From Nannobrachium achirus (taxonomy: Eukaryota; Chordata; Actinopteri; Myctophiformes; Myctophidae), in the NCBI GenBank assembly GCA_963921795.1, contig OY997642.1, forward strand, positions 56,936,591 to 57,000,590: a stretch of 64,000 nt of DNA, given 5' to 3'. Position 1 is the stretch's first letter. Each line of letters opens with the position of its first letter. The position numbers and the translations under genes are program-made. The notes below the pieces were generated by a model that searched no databases, had not been told where the DNA came from, and saw only the letters and a list, made by a program, of their open reading frames with translations. This document shows, in pieces, positions 44,181 through 58,483 of this stretch.

Positions 44181-45723
44181 CTAGAAAAATATTGTTCCTT
44201 CGAAACAATTGTGGGCTCGCTTCAAGCCAGAAAACAATGGCTATAAAAGCACAACATGTCAAGATCGCAGGCAGTGCTCTCTTTGACGTTACTGACGTCA
44301 AAGATTGGTCCATTTTGTTCCAAAAATGTGTTATGCAAAAGTTGACCCGCTGGTGGCGCTATAACAGGCCAATGTGAGAAGGTTGGTATCTGTTCCTTGA
44401 CCTATTGGGAATGTGCTTGCAAGATTTCACGCACATCCCAGGCTGTGTTCATGATTTGAAGTGTTTTCGGCTTTGGACACTTTATCGCTGCTTGCAGCTA
44501 TATTTATTATTATAATTTTATAATTTCTTTGTGTGCACTTCATAGGCATGTTAGATAAAGGTCCTTAGATTGTGTGTAGAATGTTTCATGCAAATTGCAA
44601 AAATAAAATCCTAGAATAAAAACGGGTTTAAGCGTTTTACAAACTGCTCAAAATTATATAGCGCCCCCCTTTGGCCATTTGGGGTAAGATTGGTTTCAGT
44701 GATATTTGAACTAACCCTCTACACTATTTTGTCATGAAAATGTGACTTTGCATGTATGTTTTAGAGGCAGAAGAATAATTTGCATAAAAATGCAATATTG
44801 ATTGAATTATTTAAAAAAGCATGTTTCAATTTTAAAGAAATCCGATCTGACAGATCTTTAGATATCGGTCCAAAGTTCACGTAAAAAAAGTTTTGTGCAC
44901 GTGACGCGAAAATTCCAGAATAAAAGCGGGTTTACGCGTTTTACAAACTGCTCAAAATGGCGGAAAATTGAAGGGCGGAGCTTACTTAACAACGACACAG
45001 ATGTCTTCCGCTTGAGTCAAAGCACGCGTGTAACAAGTTGCATGTCTTCAAACAAAACGAGTCATGACTTATGCCCGTTTGAAGTTTGAATTTTCAGACG
45101 CTTTGTATAGCACCCCCCTTTGGCCGATTGGAATAAAATTGGTTTCAGTGATACTTTGACTAACCCTCTACATCTTTGCCAAATGCCATGAACGTGTAAC
45201 TTTGCATGTATGATTTAGAGGCAGAAGAAAAATTTGCATAAAACCGCAATATTAATTGAATTATTAAAAAATTATGTTTCACTTTAAAAAAAATCTGGTT
45301 GATCAATCTGACCGTATTGGTCCAAAGTTCATGTGAAAAAAGTTTCATGCGCGTATCGCGAAAATCCCAGGAGGAGATAGATTTTTACTGTTTTTCATAT
45401 AAATCCGAATTGTGGGAGACCTAAAGGTCAGAGGTCAAAAGTTAGAGGGTAAAAGTTGTTCGGCATGAGGAGACGCATAAGTGTATACAGGTTTCATGGC
45501 TGTACCTAAAACACAGCATGAGCTATACCTGTTCAAAGTTCGCATTTTCGAAGGCTTCCTACAGCGCCACCATTTGGCCAATTGCTATAAAAAATAATAG
45601 CACACTTCGCCACTGTAAACTGAACACATTGATGTTTTTATTTTCATTTTCTCACTAAGTATGTAGGAGTAGAAAGGAACCGAAGTTTTGAGGAGAACTT
45701 GATATGCTTGCCTGATAGATAAA
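44181..45723 (+). mobile_element. A-family repeat, copy 4
   Basis: 1,543 bp. Copy 5 follows head to tail and is almost identical, evidence of recent unit duplication. Confidence 0.8.
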
Positions 45724-47718
45724 CTAGAAAAATATTGTTCCTTCGAAACAATTGTGGGCTCGCTTCAAGCCAGAAAACAATGGCTATAAAAGCACAACAT
45801 GTCAAGATCGCAGGCAGTGCTCTCTTTGACGTTACTGACGTCAAAGATTGGTCCATTTTGTTCCAAAAATGTGTTATGCAAAAGTTGACCCGCTGGTGGC
45901 GCTATAACAGGCCAATGTGAGAAGGTTGGTATCTGTTCCTTGACCTATTGGGAATGTGCTTGCAAGATTTCACGCACATCCCAGGCTGTGTTCATGATTT
46001 GAAGTGTTTTCGGCTTTGGACACTTTATCGCTGCTTGCAGCTATATTTATTATTATAATTTTATAATTTCTTTGTGTGCACTTCATAGGCATGTTAGATA
46101 AAGGTCCTTAGATTGTGTGTAGAATGTTTCATGCAAATTGCAAAAATAAAATCCTAGAATAAAAACGGGTTTAAGCGTTTTACAAACTGCTCAAAATTAT
46201 ATAGCGCCCCCCTTTGGCCATTTGGGGTAAGATTGGTTTCAGTGATATTTGAACTAACCCTCTACACTATTTTGTCATGAAAATGTGACTTTGCATGTAT
46301 GTTTTAGAGGCAGAAGAATAATTTGCATAAAAATGCAATATTGATTGAATTATTTAAAAAAGCATGTTTCAATTTTAAAGAAATCCGATCTGACAGATCT
46401 TTAGATATCGGTCCAAAGTTCACGTAAAAAAAGTTTTGTGCACGTGACGCGAAAATTCCAGAATAAAAGCGGGTTTACGCGTTTTACAAACTGCTCAAAA
46501 TGGCGGAAAATTGAAGGGCGGAGCTTACTTAACAACGACACAGATGTCTTCCGCTTGAGTCAAAGCACGCGTGTAACAAGTTGCATGTCTTCAAACAAAA
46601 CGAGTCATGACTTATGCCCGTTTGAAGTTTGAATTTTCAGACGCTTCGTATAGCGCCCCCCTTTGGCCAATCGGAATAAGATTGGTTTCAGTGATACTTT
46701 GACTAACCCTCTACATGTTTGCCAAATGCCATGAACGTGTAACTTTGCATGTATGATTTAGAGGCCGAAGAATAATTTGCATAAAACCGCAATATTGATT
46801 GAATTATTAAAAAATTATATTTCACTTTAAAAAAAATCTGGTTGATCAATCTCACCGTATTGGTCCAAAGTTCATGTGAAAAAAGTTTCGTGCGCGTAAC
46901 AAAAAAAACCCAGGAGGAGATCGATTTTTACTGTTTTTCATATTATTCCGAATTGTGGGAGACCTAAAGGTCAGAGGTCAAAAGTTAGAGGGTAAAAGTT
47001 GTTCGGCATGAGGAGACGCATACGTGTATACAGGTTTCATGCCTGTACCTCAAACACAGCATGAGCTATACCTGTTCAAAGATCGCACTTTCGAAGGCTT
47101 CCTACAGCGCCACCATTTGGCCGATTGCTGTAAAAAGTAATAGCACACTTCACCACTGTAAACTGAACACATTGATGTTTTTATTTTCATTTTCTCACTA
47201 CGTATGTAGGAGTTATAGGAAACCGAAGTTTTTGGGATACTTGCACTGCTTAGTATAGAAATAAATTATATTTCACTTTAAAAAAAATCTGGTCGATCAA
47301 TCTCACCGTATTGGTCCAAAGTTCATGTGAAAAAAGTTTCGTGCGCGTAACGAAAAAAACCCAGGAGGAGATAGATTTTTACTGTTTTTCATATAATTCC
47401 GAATTGTGGGAGACCTAAAGGTCAGAGGTCAAAAGTTAGAGGGTAAAAGTTGTTCGGCATGAGGAGACGCATAAGTGTATACAGGTTTCATGGCTGTACG
47501 TATAACAGAGCATGAGCTCTACCTGTTCAAAGTTCGCACTTTCGAAGGCTTCCTACAGCGCCACCATTTGGCCGATTGCTGTATAAAATAATAGCACACT
47601 TCGCCACTGTAAGCTGAACACATTGATGTTTTTATTTTCATTTTCTCACTAAGTATGTAGGAGTAGAAAGGAACCGAAGTTTTGAGGAGAACTTGCTCTA
47701 GTATAGTATAGAAATAAA
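45724..47718 (+). mobile_element. A-family repeat, copy 5 plus a 3' partial unit
   Basis: A full unit to about 47,265, then a second 3' portion (about 47,266-47,718) starting at TTATATTTCACTTT. The same doubled 3' end occurs at 52,320-52,779. Confidence 0.75.
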
Positions 47719-49244
47719 CTAGAAAAATATTGTTCCTTCGAAACAATCGTGGGCTCGCTTCAAGCCAGAAAACAATGACTATAAAAGTACAAAATGTCAA
47801 GATCGCAGTCAGTGCTCTCTTTGACGTTACTGACGTCAAAGATTGGTCCATTTTGTTCCAAAAATGTGTTGTGCAAAAGTTGACCCGCTGGTGGCGCTAT
47901 AACAGGCCAATGTAAGAAGGGTGGTATCTGTTCCTTGACCTATTGGGAATGTGCTTGCAAGATTGCACACACATTGCAGGCTGTGTTCATGATTTGAGGT
48001 GTTTTTGGCTTTGGCCACTTCATCGCTGCTTGCAGCTATATTCATTTTTTTTTTGTGTGTGTGTGCACTTCATAGGCATATTAGATAAAGGTCCTTAGAT
48101 TGTGTGTAGAATGTTTCATGCAAATTGCAAAAAAAAAATCCTAACGGGTTTAAGCGTTTCACAAACTGCTCAAAATGATATAGCGCCCCCCTTTGGCCAA
48201 TTGGGGTAAGATTGGTTTTAGTGATATTTGGACTAACACTCTACATCTTTGCCAAATGCCATGAACATGTTACTTTGCATGTATGATTTAGAGGCAGAAG
48301 AATAATTTGCATAAAACTGCAATATTCATTGAATTTATTTTAAAAAGCATGTTTCAATTTTAAAGAAATCCGATCTGACAGATCTTTAGATATCGGTCCA
48401 AAGTTCACGTAAAAAAGGTTTTGTGCACGTGGAGCGAAAATTCCAGAATAAAAGCGGGTTTACGCGTTTTACAAACTGCTTAAAATGGCGGAAAATCGAA
48501 GGGCGGAGCTTACTTAACAACGACACAGATGTCTTCCGCTTGAGTCAAAGCACGCGTGTAACAAGTTGCATGTCTTCAAACGAAACGAGTCATGACTTAT
48601 GCCCGTTTGAAGTTTGAATTTTCAAACGCTTCGTATAGCGCCCCCCTTTGGCCGATTGGAATAAAATTGGTTTCAGTGATACTTTGACTAACCCTCCACA
48701 TCTTTGCCAAATGCCATGAACGTGTAACTTTGCATGTATGATTTAGAGGCAGAAGAATAATTTGCATAAAGCCGCAATATTGATTGAATTATTAAAAAAA
48801 TATATTTCACTTTAAAAGAAATCCGCCGAGACTAGTTTGACCGTATTGGTCCAAAGTTCATGTGAAAAAAGTTTTGTGCGCGTATCGCAAAAATCCCAGG
48901 AGGAGATAGATTTTTACTGTTTTTCATATAATTCCAAATTCTGGGGGATCTAAAGGTCAGAGGTCAAAAGTCAGAGCGTAAATGTTGTTCGGCATGAGAA
49001 GACGCATACGTGTATACAGGTTTCATGGCTGGACCTCAAACACAGCATGAGCTATACCTGTTCAAAGTTCGCACTTTCGAAGGCTTCCTACAGCGCCACC
49101 ATTTGGCCGATTGCTGTAAAAAGTAATAGCACACGTCGCCACAGTAAGCTGAACACATTGATGTTTTTATTTTCATTTTCTCACTAAGTATGTAGGAGTT
49201 GAAAGGTGCCAAAGTATTGAGGAGAACTTGATATGGTTGATAGA
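47719..49244 (+). mobile_element. A-family repeat, copy 6 (uninterrupted allele of copy 2)
   Basis: Matches 25,716-26,972 joined to 42,378-42,639, and so shows the pre-insertion sequence: GTCAGAGC, GTAAA, TGTTGTTCGG at 48,970-48,992. Confidence 0.8.
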
Positions 49245-50785
49245 CTAGAAAAATATTGTTCCTTCGAAACAATTGTGGGCTCGCTTCAAGCCAGAAAACA
49301 ATGGCTATAAAAGCACAAAATGTCAAGATCGCAGGCAGTGCTCTCTTTGACGTTACTGACGTCAAAGATTGGTCCATTTTGTTCCAAAAATGTGTTATGC
49401 AAAAGTTGACCCGCTGGTGGCGCTATAACAGGCCAATGTGAGAAGGTTGGTATCTGTTCCTTGACCTATTGGGAATGTGCTTGCAAGATTTCACGCACAT
49501 CCCAGGCTGTGATCATGATTTGAGGTGTTTTTGGCTTTGGACACTTTATCGCTGCTTGCAGCTATATTTATTATTATTATTTTATAATTTTTTTGTGTGC
49601 ACTTCATAGGCATGTTAGATAAAGGTCCTTAGATTGCGTGTAGAATGTTTCATGCAAATTGCAAAAAAAATCCTAGAATAAAAATGGGTTTAAGCGTTTT
49701 ACAAACTGCTCAAAATTATATAGTGCCCCCCTTTGGCCATTTGGGGTAAGATTGGTTTCAGTGATATTTGAACTAACCCTCTACACTATTTTGTCATGAA
49801 AATGTGACTTTGCATGTATGTTTTAGAGGCAGAAGAATAATTTGCATAAAAATGCAATATTGTTTCAATTATTTAAAAAAGCATGTTTCAATGTTAAAGA
49901 AATCCGATCTGACAGATCTTTAGATATCGGTCCAAAGTTCACGTAAAAAAAGTTTTGTGCACGTGATGCGAAAATTCCAGAATAAAAGCGGGTTTACGCG
50001 TTTTACAAACTGCTCAAAATGGCGGATAATTGAAGGGCGGAGCTTACTTAACAACGACACAGATGTCTTCCGCTTGAGTCAAAGCACGCGTGTAACAAGT
50101 TGCATGTCTTCAAACGAAACGAGTCATGACTTATGCCCGTTTGAAGTTTGAATTTTCAGACGCTTTGTATAGCGCCCCCCTTTGGCCGATTGGAATAAAA
50201 TTGGTTTCAGTGATACTTTGACTAACCCTCTACATCTTTGCCAAATGCCATGAACGTGTAACTTTGCATGTATGATTTAGAGGCAGAAGAAAAATTTGCA
50301 TAAAACCGCAATATTAATTGAATTATTAAAAAATTATGTTTCACTTTAAAAAAAATCTGGTTGATCAATCTGACCGTATTGGTCCAAAGTTCATGTGAAA
50401 AAAGTTTCATGCGCGTATCGCGAAAATCCCAGGAGGAGATAGATTTTTACTGTTTTTCATATAATTCCGAATTGTGGGAGACCTAAAGGTCAGAGGTCAA
50501 AAGTTAGAGGGTAAAAGTTGTTCGGCATGAGGAGACGCATAAGTGTATACAGGTTTCATGGCTGTACCTAAAACACAGCATGAGCTATACCTGTTCAAAG
50601 TTCGCACTTTCGAAGGCTTCCTACAGCGCCACCATTTGGCCAATTGCTATAAAAAATAATAGCACACTTCGCCACTGTAAACTGAACACATTGATGTTTT
50701 TATTTTCATTTTCTCACTAAGTATGTAGGAGTAGAAAGGAACCGAAGTTTTGAGGAGAACTTGATATGCTTGCCTGATAGATAAA
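49245..50785 (+). mobile_element. A-family repeat, copy 7
   Basis: 1,541 bp; paralogue of copy 3, displaced by 6,605 bp. Confidence 0.8.
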
Positions 50786-52779
50786 CTAGAAAAATATTGT
50801 TCCTTCGAAACAATTGTGGGCTCGCTTCAAGCCAGAAAACAATGGCTATAAAAGCACAACATGTCAAGATCGCAGGCAGTGCTCTCTTTGACGTTACTGA
50901 CGTCAAAGATTGGTCCATTTTGTTCCAAAAATGTGTTATGCAAAAGTTGACCCGCTGGTGGCGCTATAACAGGCCAATGTGAGAAGGTTGGTATCTGTTC
51001 CTTGACCTATTGGGAATGTGCTTGCAAGATTTCACGCACATCCCAGGCTGTGTTCATGATTTGAAGTGTTTTCGGCTTTGGACACTTTATCGCTGCTTGC
51101 AGCTATATTTATTATTATAATTTTATAATTTCTTTGTGTGCACTTCATAGGCATGTTAGATAAAGGTCCTTAGATTGTGTGTAGAATGTTTCATGCAAAT
51201 TGCAAAAATAAAATCCTAGAATAAAAACGGGTTTAAGCGTTTTACAAACTGCTCAAAATTATATAGCGCCCCCCTTTGGCCATTTGGGGTAAGATTGGTT
51301 TCAGTGATATTTGAACTAACCCTCTACACTATTTTGTCATGAAAATGTGACTTTGCATGTATGTTTTAGAGGCAGAAGAATAATTTGCATAAAAATGCAA
51401 TATTGATTGAATTATTTAAAAAAGCATGTTTCAATTTTAAAGAAATCCGATCTGACAGATCTTTAGATATCGGTCCAAAGTTCACGTAAAAAAAGTTTTG
51501 TGCACGTGACGCGAAAATTCCAGAATAAAAGCGGGTTTACGCGTTTTACAAACTGCTCAAAATGGCGGAAAATTGAAGGGCGGAGCTTACTTAACAACGA
51601 CACAGATGTCTTCCGCTTGAGTCAAAGCACGCGTGTAACAAGTTGCATGTCTTCAAACAAAACGAGTCATGACTTATGCCCGTTTGAAGTTTGAATTTTC
51701 AGACGCTTCGTATAGCGCCCCCCTTTGGCCAATCGGAATAAGATTGGTTTCAGTGATACTTTGACTAACCCTCTACATGTTTGCCAAATGCCATGAACGT
51801 GTAACTTTGCATGTATGATTTAGAGGCCGAAGAATAATTTGCATAAAACCGCAATATTGATTGAATTATTAAAAAATTATATTTCACTTTAAAAAAAATC
51901 TGGTTGATCAATCTCACCGTATTGGTCCAAAGTTCATGTGAAAAAAGTTTCGTGCGCGTAACAAAAAAAACCCAGGAGGAGATAGATTTTTACTGTTTTT
52001 CATATTATTCCGAATTGTGGGAGACCTAAAGGTCAGAGGTCAAAAGTTAGAGGGTAAAAGTTGTTCTGCATGAGGAGACGCATACGTGTATACAGGTTTC
52101 ATGCCTGTACCTCAAACACAGCATGAGCTATACCTGTTCAAAGATCGCACTTTCGAAGGCTTCCTACAGCACCACCATTTGGCCGATTGCTGTAAAAAGT
52201 AATAGCACACTTCACCACTGTAAACTGAACACATTGATGTTTTTATTTTCATTTTCTCACTACGTATGTAGGAGTTATAGGAAACCGAAGTTTTTGGGAT
52301 ACTTGCACTGCTTAGTATAGAAATAAATTATATTTCACTTTAAAAAAAATCTGGTTGATCAATCTCACCGTATTGGTCCAAAGTTCATGTGAAAAAAGTT
52401 TCGTGCGCGTAACGAAAAAAACCCAGGAGGAGATAGATTTTTACTGTTTTTCATATAATTCCGAATTGTGGGAGACCTAAAGGTCAGAGGTCAAAAGTTA
52501 GAGGGTAAAAGTTGTTCGGCATGAGGAGACGCATAAGTGTATACAGGTTTCATGGCTGTACGTATAACAGAGCATGAGCTCTACCTGTTCAAAGTTCGCA
52601 CTTTCGAAGGCTTCCTACAGCGCCACCATTTGGCCGATTGCTGTATAAAATAATAGCACACTTCGCCACTGTAAGCTGAACACATTGATGTTTTTATTTT
52701 CATTTTCTCACTAAGTATGTAGGAGTAGAAAGGAACCGAAGTTTTGAGGAGAACTTGATATGACAATATCAAGTTCTCA
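50786..52779 (+). mobile_element. A-family repeat, copy 8 plus a 3' partial unit
   Basis: Paralogue of copies 4/5. Ends in the hairpin GAACTTGATATGACAATATC followed by AAGTTCTC, an alternative 3' palindrome. Confidence 0.75.
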
Positions 52780-53805
52780 CTAGAAAAATATTGTTCCTTC
52801 GAAACAATTGTGGGCTCGCTTCTAGCCAGAAAACAATGGCTATAAAAGTACAAAATGTCAAGATCGCAGGCAGTGCTCTCTTTGACGTTACTGACGTCAA
52901 AGATTGGTCCATTTTGTTCCAAAAATGTGTTGTGCAAAAGTTGACCCGCTGGTGGCGCTATAACAGGCCAATGTGAGAAGGTTGGTATCTGTTCCTTGAC
53001 CTATTGGGAATGTGCTTGCAAGATTTCACGCACATCCCAGGCTGTGTTCATGATTTGAGGTGTTTTTGGCTTTGGACACTTTATCGCTGCTTGCAGCTAT
53101 ATTTATTATTATTATTTTATAATTTTTTTGTGTGCATAGGCATGTTAGATAAAGGTCCTTAGATTGCGTGTAGAATGTTTCATGCAAATTACAAAAAAAT
53201 CCTAGAATAAAAACGGGTTTAAGCGTTTTACAAACTGCTCAAAATTATATAGCGCCCCCCTTTGGCCATTTGGGGTAAGATTGGTTTCAGTGATATTTGA
53301 ACTAACCCTCTACACTATTTTGTCATGAAAATGTGACTTTGCATGTATGTTTTAGAGGCAGAAGAATAATTTGCATAAAAATGCAATATTGTTTGAATTA
53401 TTTAAAAAAGCATGTTTCAATGTTAAAGAAATCCGATCTGACAGATCTTTAGATATCGGTCCAAAGTTCACGTAAAAAAAGTTTTGTGCACATGACGCGA
53501 AAGTTCCAGAATAAAAGCGGGTTTACGCGTTTTACAAACTGCTCAAAATGGCGGAAAATTGAAGGGCGGAGCTTACTTAACAACGACACAGATGTCTTCC
53601 GCTTGAGTCAAAGCACGCGTGTAACAAGTTGCATGTCTTCAAACGAAACGAGTCATGACTTATGCCCGTTTGAAGTTTGAATTTTCAGACGCTTCGTATA
53701 GCGCCCCCCTTTGGCCGATTGGAATAAAATTGGTTTCAGTGATACTTTGACTAACCCTCCACATCTTTGCCAAATGCCATGAACGTGTAACTTTGCATGT
53801 ATGAT
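52780..53805 (+). mobile_element. A-family repeat, copy 9, 5' part
   Basis: Interrupted at GTATGATTTAA by the 53,806-59,017 composite; it resumes at 59,018 with AGGCCGAAGAATAATTTGC. Confidence 0.75.
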
Positions 53806-54057
53806 TTAAAGGAAAATTCCAGAATAAAACATATTAATCCTTAATCAGCCTTTTATCACGTCTGTACATACCTGGTATGATGGATTTTTATCATAGTCCT
53901 TCCAGTTTTTACTTCTCCTGGACTCCTCAGATCTCTCTCCCACAGCCAAAACGGCGGTCAATTGAGGTCCTCCAAAAGCGCTAATTTTCACCGCTGCAAA
54001 GTTACTTTTTTCTTCATAAATCTTCTATTTATAGTTCAAAGAGAGCCAGTAATCCAC

Positions 54058-54134
54058 TGTTTTATCGCAGCTTGAGGGAAATGGCCGTTGTTTACTGTAA
54101 ACAACGGCCATTTCCCTCAAGCTGCGATAAAACA
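54058..54134. repeat. Perfect 38 bp inverted duplication in the left arm
   Basis: 38 bp starting TGTTTTATCGCAGCTTGAGG is followed, after one base, by its exact complement. The other arm of the foldback (near 58,730-58,770) has the sequence once, so the duplication arose after the element formed. Confidence 0.85.
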
Positions 54135-54525
54135 TGTAAACAGTTTACATGATCCCAATAGTAGCACAGAAGAAGAATGAAGTCTCGCGTGATTACCACA
54201 CCCCCTTTGGCTTTTTCTTTAGCACAAATGAAAGCTTTCTCCTGGAGTTATTACAGCCAGTATGTACACAACAAGGCATCGTGGTATATATATAAAAAAT
54301 AAGAAAGCAGAAGAATATAATCTAGTTAGTCTGTTGATCGCTAGAATCTAGTAATATGACTTAGAAGGATTCACAACAAAGCATTTTAACGGACTTCCTG
54401 TAGTCATAAGGTAATTCTATTACCTTTATTTATTTTTATTTTCCTCAATACATTTCTTCGATTTTATTTATTATTTATTCATGGAATTACTTACAAAATC
54501 ATTTTGACATGTATTATTATTGTGG

Positions 54526-56109
54526 GCTCGCCTATAAGGCGAGCACACTTTAGATATTGTCATTATTTCTATACTAGGCAGGCAGTCAGTGCAAGTATCA
54601 AAAAACTTCGGTTCCTTTCTACTCCTACATACTTAGTGAGAAAATGAAAATAAAAACATCAATGTGTTCAGCTTACTGTGGCGACGTGTGCTATTACTTT
54701 TTACAGCAATCGGCCAAATGGTGGCGCTGTAGGAAGCCTTCGAAAGTGCGAACTTTGAACAGGTATAGCTCATGCTGTGTTTGAGGTAAAGCCATGAAAC
54801 CTGTATACACGTATGCGTCTCCTCATGCCGAACAACTTTTACGCTCTGACTTTTGACCTTTGACCTTTAGATCTCCCACAATTTGGAATTATATGAAAAA
54901 CAGTAAAAATCTATCTCCTCCTGGGTTTTTTTCGTTACGCGCACGAAACTTTTTTCACATGAACTTTGGACCAATACGGTCAGATTGATCAACCAGATTT
55001 CTTTTAAAGTGAAATATAATTTTTTAATAATTCAATCAATATTGCGGTTTTATGCAAATTATTCTTCGGCCTCTAAATCATACATGCAAAGTTACACGTT
55101 CATGGCATTTGGCAAAGATGTAGAGGGTTAGTCAAAGTATTACTGAAACCAATTTTAGTCCAATCGGCCAAAGGGGGGCGCTATACGAAGCGTTTGAAAA
55201 TTCAAACTTCAAACGGGCATAAGTCATGACTCGTTTCGTTTTAAGACATGCAACTTGCTTACACGCGTGCTTTGACTCGAGCGGAAGACATCTGTGTCTT
55301 TGTTAAGTAAGCTCCGCCCTTCGATTTTCCGCCATTTTGAGCAGTTTGTAAAACGCGTAAACCCGCTTTTATTCTGGAATTTTCGCTCCACGTGCACAAA
55401 ACTTTTTTTACGTGAACTTTGGACCAATATCTAAAGATCTGTCAGATCGGATTTTTTTTTTAATTGAAACATGCTTTTTTAATAATTCAATGAATATTGC
55501 AGTTTTATGCAAATTATTCTTCTGCCTCTAAATCATACATGCAAAGTAACATGTTCATGGCATTTGGCAAAGATGTAGAGTGTTAGTCCAAATATCACTA
55601 AATCCAATCTCACTCCAATTGGCCAAAGGGGGGCGCTATATCATTTTGAGCAGTTTGTGAAACGCTTAAACCCGTTAGGATTTTTTTTGCAATTTGCATG
55701 AAACATTCTACACACAATCTAAGGACCTTTATCTAATATGCCTATGAAGTGCACACACACACAAAAAGAAAAATAATAACAAATATAGCTGCAAGCAGCG
55801 ATAAAGTGGCCAAAGCCAAAAACACCTCAAATCATGAACACAGCCTGCAATGTCAGTGAAATCTTGCAAGCACATTCCCAATAGGTCAAGGAACAGATAC
55901 CACCCTTCTTACATTGGCCTGTTATAATAGCGCCACCAGCGGGTCAACTTTTGGCACAACACATTTTTGGAACAAAATGGACCAATCTTTGACGTCAGTA
56001 ACGTCAAAGAGAGCACTGCCTGCGATCTTGACATTTTGTACTTTTATAGCCATTGTTTTCTGGCTTGAAGCGAGCCCACAATTGTTTCGAAGGAACAATA
56101 TTTTTCTAG
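54526..56109 (-). mobile_element. A-family repeat, copy 10, antisense
   Basis: Minus-strand unit with a complete terminal hairpin at its 3' end (GCTCGCCTATAAGGCGAGC, 54,537-54,555) and CTAG at 56,106-56,109. Confidence 0.75.
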
Positions 56110-57578
56110 TGACAATATCTAACCGTCATATCAAGTTCTCCTCAAAACTTCGGTTCCTTTCTACTCCTACATACTTAGTGAGAAAATGAAAATAAAAACA
56201 TCAATGTGTTCAGCTTACAGTGGCGAAGTGTGCTATTATTTTTTACAGCAATCGGCCAAATGGTGGCGCTGTAGGAAGCCTTCGAAAGTGCGATCTTTGA
56301 ACATGTATAGCTCATGCTGTGTTATACGTACAGCCATGAAACCTGTATACACTTATGCGTCTCCTCATGCCGAACAACTTTTACCCTCTAACTTTTGACC
56401 TCTGACCTTTAGGTCTCCCACAATTTGGAATTATATGAAAAACAGTAAAAATCTATCTCCTCCTGGGATTTTTGCATAACGCGCACGAAACTTTTTTCAC
56501 ATGAACTTTGGACCAATACGGTCAAACTAGTCTCGGCGGATTTCTTTTAAAGTGAAATATATTTTTTTAATAATTCAATCAATATTGCGGTTTTATGCAA
56601 ATTATTCTTCGGCCTCTAAATCATACATGCAAAGTTACACGTTCATGGCATTTGGCAAAGATGTGGAGGGTTAGTCAAAGTATCACTGAAACCAATTTTA
56701 TTCCAATCGGCCAAAGGGGGGCGCTATACGAAGCGTTTGAAAATTCAAACTTCAAACGGGCATAAGTCATGACTCGTTTCGTTTGAAGACATGCAACTTG
56801 TTACACGCGTGCTTTGACTCGAGCGGAAGACATCTGTGTCGTTGTTAAGTAAGCTCCGCCCTTGGGATTTCCGCCATTTTGAGCAGTTTGTAAAACGCCG
56901 ATATCTAAAGATCTGTCAGATCGGATTTCTTTAAAATTGAAACATGCTTTTTTAAATAAATTCAATGAATATTGCAGTTTTATGCAAATTATTCTTCTAC
57001 CTCTAAATCATACATGCAAAGTAACATGTTCATGGCATTTGGCAAAGATGTAGAGTGTTAGTCCAAATATCACTAAAACCAATCTTACTCCAATTGGCCA
57101 AAGGGGGGCGCTATATCATTTTGAGCAGTTTGTGAAACGCTTAAACCCGTTAGGATTTTTTTTTGCAATTTGCATGAAACATTCTACACACAATCTAATG
57201 ACCTTTATCTAATATGCCTATGAAGTGCACACACACAAAAACATAATAATAATGAATATAGCTGCAAGCAGCGATAAAGTGGCCAAAGCCAAAAACACCT
57301 CAAATCATGAACACAGCCTGCAATGTGCGTGAAATCTTGCAAGCACATTCCCAATAGGTCAAGGAACAGATACCACCCTTCTTACATTGGCCTGTTATAG
57401 CGCCACCAGCGGGTCAACTTTTGCACAACACATTATTGGAACAAAATGGACCAATCTTTGACGTCAGTAACGTCAAAGAGAGCACTGCCTGCGATCTTGA
57501 CATTTTGTACTTTTATAGCCATTGTTTTCTGGCTTGAAGCGAGCCCACAATTGTTTCGAAGGAACAATATTTTTCTAG
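56110..57578 (-). mobile_element. A-family repeat, copy 11, antisense
   Basis: Minus-strand unit, head to tail with copy 10, with a short internal deletion near 56,896. The 5' end CTAG is at 57,575-57,578. Confidence 0.75.
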
Positions 57579-57808
57579 TTTGTAAACAATGTAGGCTACA
57601 ATATAATTACAAAATAATCGTATTTTCCTCAAGACATTCTGCAATGCCTCACCAAATAAACTTTAGGTAAAAATTACCTCATGACCACAGAAACGTGTCT
57701 TTCATGAGGTACTTTTTACCTAAAGTTTATTTGGTGAGGCATTGCAGAATGTCTTGAGGAAAATACGATTATTTTGTGATTATATTGTAGCCTACATTGT
57801 TTACAAAT
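57579..57808. repeat. 230 bp hairpin at the foldback centre
   Basis: TTGTAAACAATGTAGGCTAC is matched by its complement near 57,789-57,808; the loop is ATGACCACAGAAACGTGTCT and nearby bases. Confidence 0.8.
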
Positions 57809-57945
57809 AATAATACACGTCAAAGTTATTTTATAAGTAATTCCATGAATAAATAATAAATAAAATCGAAGAAATGTATTGAGGAAAAAAATAAATAAAT
57901 AAAGGTAATAGAATTACCTTATGACTACAGGAAGTCCGTTAAAAT

Positions 57946-58483
57946 CAGTAGTGCTTTCCCCACATGCACGCGCACGGACGGCACCGAACGGTGCACGACC
58001 GTGTAAACGCGTGCATACCCCCCGCGAGAGCCGCGACAACCCCCCACCCCGCGATAACTACAAGCAATACTTTAATCAGTGGCTACTTGCATAACAGGTT
58101 TCTAGTGGTGTATGTGTGAGCGTCCTCAAGCCTCTATTCATATAGCCTAACACCTAGGTTTCCAGCTGTGACTGCATGTGCATGTGTCGATGTGTGTGTG
58201 TCCTCATACATGGGCATGGCTCCATATTACTGTGGTATTTAGTGTTTGAGATTCGTTCAAGCCAAACTTTGTTTCTCTATCCTACTGCAGCGCTGTATTT
58301 TCTAAATGAATTAAAAGAAAGTAGAACATAAAATGCAAATGTAATTAAGACTAGAAAACTATTGTTTTCCCACCATTAGATCTGCTGACATCCTTTCTAT
58401 CTAAATAGCCTCTAGAGGCGCGTGCACGCGACGTCAATAAATGACCGTCCGCCCGGAAAAAAAAAAATCCCAAAGCACCACTG
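57946..58483. mobile_element. hAT-type MITE with 8 bp target duplication
   Basis: Ends CAGTAGTGCTTT and AAAGCACCACTG, flanked on both sides by GTTAAAAT (57,938-57,945 and 58,484-58,491). The opposite arm of the foldback has GTTAAAAT once (minus strand near 54,385), which is the empty site. 538 bp, noncoding. Confidence 0.9.
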
